A DNA stretch of 64,000 bases from Williamsia sp. 1135 (GTDB lineage: Bacteria; Actinomycetota; Actinomycetes; Mycobacteriales; Mycobacteriaceae), in the NCBI RefSeq assembly GCF_002095395.1, contig NZ_MJEI01000088.1:23435-87434 (forward strand), given 5' to 3'. Positions 17,267 to 25,385 of the stretch are shown one piece after another (the stretch's first letter is position 1; the number at the start of each line of letters is the position of its first letter). Both the position numbers and the translations under genes were made by a program. The notes below the pieces were generated by a model. It was not told the origin of the DNA and searched no databases. It saw only the letters and a list, made by a program, of their open reading frames with translations.

Positions 17267-18700
17267 TCAGGCGGCTCCGCTCGCGTGCTGATCCTGGATA
17301 CGCGCGAAGGGTTGCGCCGCTTCGAGTTCGAACGCCAGCTCCAGCAGGGTGCGCTCATCACCGTGCGCCGCGGAGAAGTGGACGCCGATCGGTAGCCCGT
17401 TGGTGGCCCGTCCGAGAGGTAAGGAGATCGCCGGTCCGCCGGCGGCGTTGTTCAGCGGAGTGAAGCTGACGTAATTGACCAGGCGGGGGAACATCACGTC
17501 GAATCCGGCCGCCGGAGAGAGAAAGCCGAGCTCCGGGGTGGTGTGACCCAACACCGGGGACAGTACGACGTCGAGGGTCTCGAACGCTTCGCGGTATCGG
17601 CTCTCGCTGCGTTTGAGCCCGCGGATGGACACCGGCGTGAGCCAGGGTTTCCGGATGAAGTTGCGGGCCAACCCCTTCGTCAGGGCATCGGTCTTGGATC
17701 GGTCGAACGGATCGCCGGTGACCATCTTCCCGAAGTACTGGGTCGAGAACGCCATCAGCGCCCAGTAGTGGACGAAGTCGCGGATGAAGGTGTGGTCGGT
17801 CGGGACCGCGAAATCGACGACGTCGTGGCCCAGCGACGTCAGCAGTTCGGCAGTCTGCAAGACAGCGGCGGCGGTGTCGGCGTCCGTGGGGTCGCCGGCG
17901 ATCGAGTCCGTGATCAACCCGATCTTCAGGCGCCGACTCGATGGGCCGGCAACGTCGCCGATCGGCTTCAGCTTCTTGGCCGGACGGAAGTTCTCGAGTG
18001 CAGCGACGAAAGCCGCGGTGTCCCGGACTGTTCGTGTCACTGCACCGTTGGACACGATGTCGACGGGCATCTGCTTGCCCTGCAGGGATTGGACCTCGCG
18101 GCCTCGCGTCAGTTTCAGTCCGACGAGACCGCATGCGGCAGCCGGGATCCGGATCGAACCGCCGCCGTCGTTGGCATGGGCGATCGGTACGACGCCTGCG
18201 GCCACGAGAGCCGCGGAACCGCCCGACGACGCACCGCTCGAGTAACCGGTGTGCCACGGGTTCCGCGTGGGCGGCAGGGACTGATATTCAGTCGTCGCAT
18301 TGAAGCCGAACTCGGGCAGCGTCGTCTTACCGAGCATTGTCATCCCGGTGGACAGGTACTGCTCGGCGAACGGCTCGGTCTTCCGTTTCGCCTTCGATTG
18401 CACTGCCTGTGATCCGTGGCCGGTCGGGAGGCCGTAGAGGTCGGTGTTGTCCTTGATGAAGGTCGGTACGCCGGAAAAGGCGCCCTTCGACGGCGAGTCC
18501 GCGGCCTCGAGCGCCCGATCGAAATCCCTCAGTGCCAGCGCGTTGAGCGCAGGATTGACCAGTTCGGCCCGGGCGATGGCGGCCTCTGCCGCCTCCCTGG
18601 CACCGATCGCGCCGGACGCGATCGCGGCGGCGACACCGGTGGCGTCGAGGTCTCCCAATGCATCGTCGCCGAAGGCATGAACATGTGTGCGCTCAGTCAT
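17267..18700 (-). CDS. Amidase-signature family amidase
   Basis: Amide hydrolase of the amidase-signature family, 477 residues. The Ser-cisSer-Lys triad is visible: Lys in PTFIKDNTDLYG, cis-Ser and nucleophile Ser in YSSGASSGGSAALVAAG, followed by the characteristic ANDGGGSIRIPAAACGLVGLK. The C-terminal part (NAAGGPAISLPLG) is also typical. The substrate is not predictable; it could act on carboxylic amides or acyl-amides. ATG at 18700 was chosen over an upstream start at 18754, which would overlap the operator region of the divergent FadR-type gene. No signal peptide. Confidence 0.93.
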   Translation of the reverse strand: MTERTHVHAFGDDALGDLDATGVAAAIASGAIGAREAAEAAIARAELVNPALNALALRDFDRALEAADSPSKGAFSGVPTFIKDNTDLYGLPTGHGSQAVQSKAKRKTEPFAEQYLSTGMTMLGKTTLPEFGFNATTEYQSLPPTRNPWHTGYSSGASSGGSAALVAAGVVPIAHANDGGGSIRIPAAACGLVGLKLTRGREVQSLQGKQMPVDIVSNGAVTRTVRDTAAFVAALENFRPAKKLKPIGDVAGPSSRRLKIGLITDSIAGDPTDADTAAAVLQTAELLTSLGHDVVDFAVPTDHTFIRDFVHYWALMAFSTQYFGKMVTGDPFDRSKTDALTKGLARNFIRKPWLTPVSIRGLKRSESRYREAFETLDVVLSPVLGHTTPELGFLSPAAGFDVMFPRLVNYVSFTPLNNAAGGPAISLPLGRATNGLPIGVHFSAAHGDERTLLELAFELEAAQPFARIQDQHASGAA

Positions 18701-18741
18701 GGCTGACACGGTAACGCAGTCCTCTCTCGAGTTCCGCAGAA

Positions 18742-18757
18742 TTGGTAAGACCACTTG
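18742..18757. promoter_or_regulatory. FadR/PdhR-type operator
   Basis: ATTGGTAAGACCACTT contains TGGT-AAG-ACCA (18744-18754), matching the TGGTnnnACCA core bound by FadR-subfamily GntR regulators such as PdhR. It lies between the amidase and the GntR-type gene it probably controls. Confidence 0.6.
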
Positions 18758-18789
18758 ACCTATGACCGTCGCACTTCTACCGTGGGGGT

Positions 18790-19551
18790 ATGGCGTTCCA
18801 ACCGATCGAGCACCGCAGCGTTCCCGAGGATGTCTTCGAGCAAATCGTGGAAGGTGTGCTGAGCGGTGAGCTTCCTGCAGGTCAGAACCTCCCCAGCGAG
18901 CGCGAGCTCGCCCGGGTGCTGGGTGTGTCGCGTCCGGCGGTGCGCGAGGCGATGAAGCGGGTTGCCGCGGCCGGACTGGTCACCATCCGGCAGGGCGGTG
19001 GCACGACAGTTCGAGACGTCCGCCGCTTCGGTGGCCTCGACCTACTCCCGAAGTTGCTCATCCGCGGCGGTGAACTGGACGTCGCTGTCGCGCGGTCGGT
19101 GGTCGAGGCGCGCGCCCATATCGGGCCCAAAGTCGCCGAACTTGCGGCGATGCGCGCCAGTGAGGACCAGATTGCCATCGCTCGGGCGGCGGCGGCGCAA
19201 CTGATCGAGCTTTCTGACCCCATCGCGCAGCAGCGGGCTGCGCTGGACTTCTGGGATGCCGTCGTCGACGGCGCCGATTCGATCGCCTTCCGCCTGATGT
19301 ACAACACAATGCGTTCCGCGTACGAGCCCGCGCTGCCCGCCCTGGCGTCCGCGTTGTCCGGTGAGGTCGGTAACGCCGACGGTTATCGGCGGATCGTCGA
19401 CGCCATCGCAGGCCACAACCCGGGTGCAGCCGCACGTGCGGCGGCGGTCCTGCTCGAACCCGGGACCACGGCGTTGCTGTCGGCCTTCGGGGAGATGGAG
19501 AAGCTTCTGCAGGAAGCACTGTCGGAGACGGAGGAAGACAATGACGACTGA
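18790..19551 (+). CDS. FadR-subfamily GntR transcriptional regulator
   Basis: DNA-binding regulator of 253 residues. The N-terminal winged helix is clear: QIVEGVLSGELPAGQNLPSE, then RELARVLGVSRPAVREAMKR and a GLVTIRQGGGTTVRD wing. The C-terminal ~150 residues form an all-helical FCD-like ligand domain. The effector is unknown; fatty-acyl-CoA or small carboxylates are typical. A TGGTnnnACCA palindrome about 35 bases upstream suggests autoregulation and possible control of the divergent amidase. The next gene starts inside its last codons, so the hydroxylase is co-transcribed. Confidence 0.92.
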   Translation: MAFQPIEHRSVPEDVFEQIVEGVLSGELPAGQNLPSERELARVLGVSRPAVREAMKRVAAAGLVTIRQGGGTTVRDVRRFGGLDLLPKLLIRGGELDVAVARSVVEARAHIGPKVAELAAMRASEDQIAIARAAAAQLIELSDPIAQQRAALDFWDAVVDGADSIAFRLMYNTMRSAYEPALPALASALSGEVGNADGYRRIVDAIAGHNPGAAARAAAVLLEPGTTALLSAFGEMEKLLQEALSETEEDNDD

Positions 19552-20239
19552 TCGAGATGCTCGCGCGCACCTTCGAGCCGACGAGCGCACGCTGCGCAAG
19601 CAGCGGCGGACGGTGACGCTCGGTTCCGCCTTCCGGGAGTTCGTGCGGCACCCCACGCCGTGGATGATCGTGGCGTTTCTTGCCGGGTCGGCAGCCGCCA
19701 GGGTGAGTGTCGGAGACTGGGCGTGGACCGATGTCCTCGTTCCGGTGGTGATGATCCTGTCATTTCCGTTGGCGGAGTGGCTGATCCACGTGTTCATCCT
19801 GCACTGGCGTCCGAAGGTTCTCGGCCGGATCACCGTTGATTCGCTGCTCTCGCGCAAGCATCGCGAACACCACTCCGACCCCCGCGACATCCCGCTGATC
19901 TTCATTCCCTGGCAGGTGCTCTGCGGTGTCCTACCTCTCGCCCTGGTGCTGGGTTTGTTCGCGTTCGGGCGGGTGGGTCTCGGACTGACCTTCATGGTGA
20001 CGCTCGGCGTGCTGGGCATGATCTACGAGTGGACCCACTATCTGATCCACACCGACTACAAGCCGAAAAGCAAGCTGTCCAAGGCGACCTGGCGCCACCA
20101 CAGGTTCCATCACTACAAGAACGAGCACTACTGGTTCACGGTCACGACCTCGGGTACCGCGGACCGCGTACTGCGCACGAACCCCGACCCCGAGAGCGTC
20201 GAGAAATCACCGACCGCGAAGAACTTGCACGCCCTGTGA
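19541..20239 (+). CDS. Fatty acid hydroxylase/sterol desaturase-family membrane protein
   Basis: Membrane di-iron enzyme of the fatty-acid hydroxylase superfamily, 232 residues, inserting a hydroxyl group or double bond in lipid chains. Histidine boxes: LAEWLIHVFILHW, SRKHREHHSDPRD and WRHHRFHHYKNEHYW, with hydrophobic helices between. ATG at 19541 overlaps the end of the regulator gene by 11 bases and follows GAGGAAG. The pairing with a FadR-type regulator suggests lipid-responsive control. The exact substrate is not known. Confidence 0.88.
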   Translation: MTTDRDARAHLRADERTLRKQRRTVTLGSAFREFVRHPTPWMIVAFLAGSAAARVSVGDWAWTDVLVPVVMILSFPLAEWLIHVFILHWRPKVLGRITVDSLLSRKHREHHSDPRDIPLIFIPWQVLCGVLPLALVLGLFAFGRVGLGLTFMVTLGVLGMIYEWTHYLIHTDYKPKSKLSKATWRHHRFHHYKNEHYWFTVTTSGTADRVLRTNPDPESVEKSPTAKNLHAL

Positions 20240-20265
20240 CCCGCATCGCCGCGGAGCGGGCGAGA

Positions 20266-21012
20266 TCATGGCTTGCGCGCGGTCACGTACTGAGCCTGCC
20301 CGGTGATGGTCTGCTCCACGTCGACGAGGCCGGCCGTGCGTAGCCGGTCGGTCACCTCATCGCGACCGAACAGCCGGTAGCCACTGCGGGCGGTGACCTT
20401 GTCCACGACACGTGAGGATGTCAGCCGGGTTCGAAGTGATGTGAAGATGGCGACCTCACCGCCGGGCGCGACCACCCGCGCGAGTTCATCGATGACCTCG
20501 TGCGGATCGGAGATGAGGTACAACGCCGCCAGGCAGCAGACTGTGTCGATCGAACCGTCCGGAAACGGTAACCGGTGGGCGTCGCCCCGCACGTAAGCCA
20601 CCCGCTCGCCGCTGTTGTCGGCGACCGCCCTGGTAACCATCGGCACGGAGAAGTCGAGGCCGACGCAGACACCGTTTCCGGTCAGTCGCTCGGACAGACG
20701 CCGGGTGTAATTGCCCGGGCCGCAGGCCACATCGAGGATCGTGCGGTCCCCGGGCCGGCCGAGGTGGGTGACCAGCCTACGGTCGAACTTCGCAGCCGAG
20801 GTGCCACCGAGGCTGTACAACCGGGTGAAGATCGGCCGCCAGGCGCGCTCGTAGACGGCGGCGAACACCGCGTTCTGCATCACCCACAACGTGCTGCTCG
20901 CCGCCGTCTCCGGTGGTCCGAGCAGGTCGAGATAACCGCGGCTCTCATCGACGGGGCCACTGAGCCGGCCGGGGTCGAGCAACTCGCGAGCGCGCGCCAG
21001 TGCGTTACTCAA
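20266..21012 (-). CDS. Class I SAM-dependent methyltransferase
   Basis: Methyltransferase of 248 residues with the Rossmann motifs TILDVACGPGNYTRRL (motif I), VGLDFSVPMV (acidic motif II), RLPFPDGSIDTVCC (motif IV) and VVAPGGEVAIFTS. The order resembles UbiE/Methyltransf_11 proteins; an N-terminal ~90-residue extension precedes the core. The substrate is unknown. It starts with TTG, overlapping the AhpD-like stop in TTGA, so the two are translationally coupled. It converges on the hydroxylase with a 26-base gap. Confidence 0.88.
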   Translation of the reverse strand: MSNALARARELLDPGRLSGPVDESRGYLDLLGPPETAASSTLWVMQNAVFAAVYERAWRPIFTRLYSLGGTSAAKFDRRLVTHLGRPGDRTILDVACGPGNYTRRLSERLTGNGVCVGLDFSVPMVTRAVADNSGERVAYVRGDAHRLPFPDGSIDTVCCLAALYLISDPHEVIDELARVVAPGGEVAIFTSLRTRLTSSRVVDKVTARSGYRLFGRDEVTDRLRTAGLVDVEQTITGQAQYVTARKP

Positions 21013-21560
21013 AAGTCCCGTTCGATCCGCAGGGTCCCGATGGTGGTTGCCAGCGAATCATATTGTCCGACAAGCAGGACGAACTCGATCAATTCGCGTT
21101 CGTCGAGGTGCTCGGCCAGCTCTTTCCACGCCAGGTCGCTGAGATCCTTGGTGCCGACCAACTCGTCGACGGCGCGCAGCAGAACCTCGTCGAGCCCGGT
21201 CCACCCTGCTTCAGGTCCCTGCAGAATCCTCGAGAACTCCGCCTCGTCGATTCCGGCACGCCGCCCCAGTCGCTTGTGGTGATCGAGCTCGTACTCGCAC
21301 GCGCGTAGGTGGGCGGTCCGGATGATGACCAACTCGGTGGAATGTCGAGACAGCTTGCCGAAAGGCATCATTCGGCTCGAGTAGTGCAACCAGCCGTGAA
21401 ACAGACCCTTCGCCCGGCCGAGGGTGGAAAAGATGTGCGCGTCGGACACCCCGATCACACGCGCCGCCCCCTTGCTGAACACCCAGTTGAAGGGCCCTAG
21501 TTGTCGGAACGTACCCGGGGCAATTCGTGGTGAACTCACGTCTGCCAACCTAGCGGACAC
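21009..21560 (-). CDS. Carboxymuconolactone decarboxylase (AhpD-like) family protein
   Basis: 183-residue helical protein of the CMD/AhpD superfamily. The core is LVIIRTAHLRACEYELDHHKRLGRRAGID, but the usual CxxC of AhpD is reduced to one Cys (ACEYELDHH), so peroxidase-coupling activity is doubtful. By position, between lpdC and ramB, it corresponds to M. tuberculosis Rv0464c. It is coupled to the downstream methyltransferase by a 4-base overlap. Confidence 0.85.
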   Translation of the reverse strand: MSARLADVSSPRIAPGTFRQLGPFNWVFSKGAARVIGVSDAHIFSTLGRAKGLFHGWLHYSSRMMPFGKLSRHSTELVIIRTAHLRACEYELDHHKRLGRRAGIDEAEFSRILQGPEAGWTGLDEVLLRAVDELVGTKDLSDLAWKELAEHLDERELIEFVLLVGQYDSLATTIGTLRIERDF

Positions 21561-21661
21561 AGCGGCCCGCGACGACTGATCGCAAACCTTTTGCGGCCAC
21601 TGTCCCGGTGTTAGTGTTCGGCCAGCCAGAACGACCGACTGATCCTGGACTGGAGTAGCCC

Positions 21662-23125
21662 GTGCGGCGAATGCTGATGGTGTTGGTGGCCGGGCTTTTT
21701 GCCCTGCTGACCCTGGCTGCCTGCGGCGGCGGCGGCGAGGCCACCGGATACGAGAAGGTGGAGAAGTCAGGTGTGCTGCGGGTCGGCACCGAGGGCACCT
21801 ACGCTCCGTTCAGCTACCACGACTCGGCGACAGGCGAACTGGTCGGTTACGACATCGACGTGGCCAAGGCGGTCGCCGATCAGCTCGACCTCAGGGTCGA
21901 GTTCGTCGAGACCCCCTTCGACTCCATCTTCGCCGCACTCGAGGCCGACCGGTTCGACGTCGTCGCCAATCAGGTCACGATCACCGATGAGCGCAAGGCG
22001 AAATACGATCTGTCCCAGCCGTACGCCATCGGCGAAGGCGTCATCGTCACCAGGGCCGAGGACAACTCGATCACCTCGTTGGAGGATCTGTCGGGGAAGA
22101 CGACGGCGCAGTCGTTGACCAGCAACTGGGCCCAGGTCGCCGCGGAAGCCGGTGCGAATATCGAGGCCGTTGATGGCTTCACCCCGGCGATCAAGCTGCT
22201 CAACCAGGGCCGCGTGCAGGCCACCGTCAACGACAGTCTGTCCGTATTGGCTTATCAGGCCACCACCGGCGACACGAGCATCAAGATCGCCGCGAACATC
22301 GGTGAACGAAGCGAGCAGGCGTTCGCAGCGCGCAAGGACAGCGGCCTGATGGACGAGATCAACGGCGCGCTGGACGTCCTGAAAGCGGATGGAACGCTGG
22401 AGAGGATCTCGCAGCAGTACCTGAATGCCAACGCGGCCGGTACGTCGGAGCCCAAGACGGCGCCGAGCACGTGGGAGCTCATCCTGGACAACCTCTGGCC
22501 GATGCTCAAGGCGACGCTGACGGTCACGCTCCCGCTGACGGCCGTCAGCTTCTTCTTCGGCCTGATCATCGCCCTGGGTGTGGCGCTGGCGCGGATGTCG
22601 AGGAATCGGGCTTTGTCTGCGGTGGCACGGTTCTACATCTCTGTCATCCGCGGCACCCCGCTTCTGGTGCAGTTGTTCATCATCTTCTACGCGTTGCCCG
22701 AATTGAACATCTTGATCAATCCGTTCCCGGCCGCGGCAATAGCTTTCAGTCTCAACGTCGGTGGCTACGCCGCCGAGATCATCAGATCGGCGATCAGCAG
22801 CGTCCCCAAGGGGCAGTGGGAGGCGGCCGAGACGATCGGGATGAACTACGCGACCGCGCTGCGCCGGATCATCTTGCCGCAAGCCCTGCGCACCGCGGTT
22901 CCGCCGCTGTCCAACACCTTGATCTCGCTGGTGAAGGACACCTCGCTGGCATCGACGATCCTGGTCACCGAACTGCTGCGCACCGCACAGATAGCAGCGG
23001 CACCCACGTTCGAATTCTTCGCGCTCTACGGCACCGCGGCGGTGTACTACTGGATTGTGTGCCTGATTCTGTCCTCGTTCCAGGGCCGTCTCGAAGTCCG
23101 ACTGGATAGGTATGTTGCGAAATGA
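21662..23125 (+). CDS. Amino-acid ABC transporter, substrate-binding protein fused to permease
   Basis: 487-residue single chain combining a lipid-anchored receptor and a membrane permease. The signal ends in lipobox LTLAAC (Cys21). Residues about 30-255 form the SBP_bac_3 receptor (LRVGTEGTYAPFSYHD, DSIFAALEADRFDVVANQ). From about residue 270 a polar amino-acid type permease follows with five helices and the EAA loop (WEAAETIGMNYATALRRIILPQAL). It imports polar amino acids or cystine; substrate is inferred from the family. The GTG start gives a short positively charged n-region. Its stop overlaps the ATPase start (ATGA). Confidence 0.93.
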   Translation: MRRMLMVLVAGLFALLTLAACGGGGEATGYEKVEKSGVLRVGTEGTYAPFSYHDSATGELVGYDIDVAKAVADQLDLRVEFVETPFDSIFAALEADRFDVVANQVTITDERKAKYDLSQPYAIGEGVIVTRAEDNSITSLEDLSGKTTAQSLTSNWAQVAAEAGANIEAVDGFTPAIKLLNQGRVQATVNDSLSVLAYQATTGDTSIKIAANIGERSEQAFAARKDSGLMDEINGALDVLKADGTLERISQQYLNANAAGTSEPKTAPSTWELILDNLWPMLKATLTVTLPLTAVSFFFGLIIALGVALARMSRNRALSAVARFYISVIRGTPLLVQLFIIFYALPELNILINPFPAAAIAFSLNVGGYAAEIIRSAISSVPKGQWEAAETIGMNYATALRRIILPQALRTAVPPLSNTLISLVKDTSLASTILVTELLRTAQIAAAPTFEFFALYGTAAVYYWIVCLILSSFQGRLEVRLDRYVAK

Positions 23126-23925
23126 CCGATACTCCCGCACCGCTGAGCAAATCCGCACCCGGCCCAGCGGCCCCTGACCTGGTGACGGTCGCAGGACTGC
23201 AGAAGTCGTTCGGCGCCAACCACGTCCTGCGCGGCATCGATTTCACCGTGCCGTCGGGTTCGGTCACCACCATCATCGGTCCGTCCGGTTCGGGTAAGAC
23301 GACGATCCTGCGTTCGCTCAACGCGCTCGACGTGCCTGACGGCGGAGAGATCACGATCGGCGACGTCTCGGTCGACTTCTCCCAGCGCCCGATACCCCGG
23401 GCTCTGCTCAAGCGCTACCAGGCGCAGAGCGGCATGGTCTTCCAGGGACACAACCTGTTTCCACACAAGACGGTGATCGAGAACGTGCTCGAGGGTCCGC
23501 TGGTGGTTCAGAAACGTGACCACGACGAACTCGTGGCCGAGGCCGAGGTGCTGCTCCGTCAGGTGGGCCTGGAGGAGAAACGGGATCAGTACCCGCACCA
23601 ACTGTCCGGTGGGCAGCAGCAGCGCGTGGGTATCGCGAGGGCACTCGCGCTCAAGCCGCTGCTGATGTTGTTCGACGAACCGACGTCTGCCCTCGATCCC
23701 GAGCTGGTCGGTGAGGTGCTCGAGGTCATGAAAGATCTTGCCACTCAGGGCTGGACGATGGTCGTGGTGACCCATGAGATCCGCTTCGCCCAGAAGGTGG
23801 CGAATCAGGTGCTGTTCGCCGACGGCGGCACCGTCCTGGAGAAGGGCACGCCGGCGCAGGTCATCGGCGCGCCGGAACATGCTCGCACCAAGCAGTTCCT
23901 ACGGCGTCTGCTCGATCCGGTCTAG
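23122..23925 (+). CDS. Amino-acid ABC transporter ATP-binding protein
   Basis: 267-residue ATPase energising the fused receptor-permease upstream. Walker A GPSGSGKTTILRSL, signature LSGGQQQRVGIARAL, Walker B LLMLFDEPTSALDPEL and H-loop VVVTHEI are all intact, and the sequence is typical of the GlnQ/TcyC branch. It starts within the stop of the permease gene. It converges on ramB with a 24-base gap. Confidence 0.95.
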   Translation: MTDTPAPLSKSAPGPAAPDLVTVAGLQKSFGANHVLRGIDFTVPSGSVTTIIGPSGSGKTTILRSLNALDVPDGGEITIGDVSVDFSQRPIPRALLKRYQAQSGMVFQGHNLFPHKTVIENVLEGPLVVQKRDHDELVAEAEVLLRQVGLEEKRDQYPHQLSGGQQQRVGIARALALKPLLMLFDEPTSALDPELVGEVLEVMKDLATQGWTMVVVTHEIRFAQKVANQVLFADGGTVLEKGTPAQVIGAPEHARTKQFLRRLLDPV

Positions 23926-23949
23926 ACACTCGTGTGCAGCGTGAACGTG

Positions 23950-25359
23950 TCACTGCACCAGGTAGGGCGACACCGTGCTCCGGTGTTCGTTGATGTCGAG
24001 TTTCGCCCCGAGTGCCGGGAACGCGCGCTGGGGGCAGTTGACCCGTTCGCAGACCCGGCAACCGGCACCGATCAGGGTGACGTTTGCCTGCGGTCCGATC
24101 TCGAGTCCGTCGGAGTAGACCAGTCGTGCGGCGTGGCGTTGTTCGCAACCGAGCCCGATCGCGAAGGTCTTGCCGGGCTGGCCATAACGCGCGGCGCGAC
24201 GCTCGACGGTCCGCGCCACCCATAGGTAGTTCCGTCCGTCGGGCATCTGCGCGATCTGGGTCTGGATCTTGCCCGGAGACCCAAAGGTCTCGTAGACATT
24301 CCAGAGTGGGCAGGTGCCGCCGCTGTTGGAGAAGTGGAAACCGGTCGCGGACTGGCGCTTCGACATGTTTCCCGCCCGGTCGACCCGGACGAAGGTGAAC
24401 GGAACGCCGCGCAGATTGGGTCGCTGGAGCGTCGACAATCGGTGGCACACCGTCTCATATGAGACCGCGTAGAAAGCGGACAGACGTTCGATGTCGTAGC
24501 GATAATCCTCTGCAGCGCCGTGGAACTGGGCGTAGGGGAGGACAGCGGCGGCAGCGTAGTAGTTGGCCATGCCGAGCAATGCCAGCGCTCGCGCCTCGTC
24601 GGTGGTGAAGTTGCCTTCGTCGGCCATCTGCTTCATCAGGTCGCCGCATTCGAGGTACCCCAATTCGGCGGCGAGTTTGAACACCCGCTGTCCCTGGGAG
24701 AGGTGACCGGAGATCTCCAGGCGCCGGGTCTCCGGGTCGAAGCGGTGCAGCACCGTGTCGCCGAGGTCGACCCGTCGCACGATCTGGACGCCGTGCACGG
24801 TCTGGAGCCGGTCGGCGATCTCGCTGCGGACGTCACCGGAGTGCATACGCATCCGCGTGGTGAGCTCTTCGGCTGCGGTGTCGAGTTCGTGCAGGTAGTT
24901 GTGGCGCTGGTAGAAGTAGTCGCGGACCTCCTCGTGGGGGGCCGAGATGGATCCGCGCATGCTGCCGTCGCCGCGTTCGTCCGTCGCGGCCGCGAGCTGG
25001 TCGGTCGCGTTCCGGTACCGCCGGTGCAGGTTGACCATCGCCTTCGCGAGCTCAGGATGGCTGGCGACGAGATCGCTGATCTCTTGCGCGTCAGCGGTGG
25101 CGTCGACGTCCTCGTCCATGACCACCTCACGCATCTCGGCGATCAGACGCGCGTTGTCCTGGGAGTCGAAGAACGTGGTGTCGACACCGAACACCTCGCT
25201 GATCTTGAGCAGCACCGGCGCGGACAGCGGGCGGGCGTCGTGCTCGATCTGGTTCAGATACGACGGCGAGATCTCCAGGGACTGGGCCAACGCCACCTGC
25301 GACATACCGCGCTCGGAGCGCAGCTGGCGGAGGCGCCCGCCGACGTAGGTCTTGGACAT
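23950..25359 (-). CDS. ramB: RamB-type XRE/ScfR regulator of acetate and glyoxylate genes
   Basis: 469-residue regulator: N-terminal XRE helix-turn-helix (LRQLRSERGMSQVALAQSLEISPSYLNQIEH), a central IrrE-like peptidase-fold domain (near KLAAELGYLECGDLM and DEARALALLGMANYYAAA) and a C-terminal DUF2083 domain ending with a Cys cluster, GAGCRVCERVNCPQRAFP. In C. glutamicum and M. tuberculosis (Rv0465c) RamB controls isocitrate lyase and glyoxylate genes. A matching operator lies upstream of aceA at 28449. The gene is only 26 bases behind the ABC exporter on the same strand, so it may be transcribed with it. Confidence 0.94.
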   Translation of the reverse strand: MSKTYVGGRLRQLRSERGMSQVALAQSLEISPSYLNQIEHDARPLSAPVLLKISEVFGVDTTFFDSQDNARLIAEMREVVMDEDVDATADAQEISDLVASHPELAKAMVNLHRRYRNATDQLAAATDERGDGSMRGSISAPHEEVRDYFYQRHNYLHELDTAAEELTTRMRMHSGDVRSEIADRLQTVHGVQIVRRVDLGDTVLHRFDPETRRLEISGHLSQGQRVFKLAAELGYLECGDLMKQMADEGNFTTDEARALALLGMANYYAAAAVLPYAQFHGAAEDYRYDIERLSAFYAVSYETVCHRLSTLQRPNLRGVPFTFVRVDRAGNMSKRQSATGFHFSNSGGTCPLWNVYETFGSPGKIQTQIAQMPDGRNYLWVARTVERRAARYGQPGKTFAIGLGCEQRHAARLVYSDGLEIGPQANVTLIGAGCRVCERVNCPQRAFPALGAKLDINEHRSTVSPYLVQ

Positions 25360-25385
25360 TCTTTCAGGGTAGGCGGATTGGGCGG

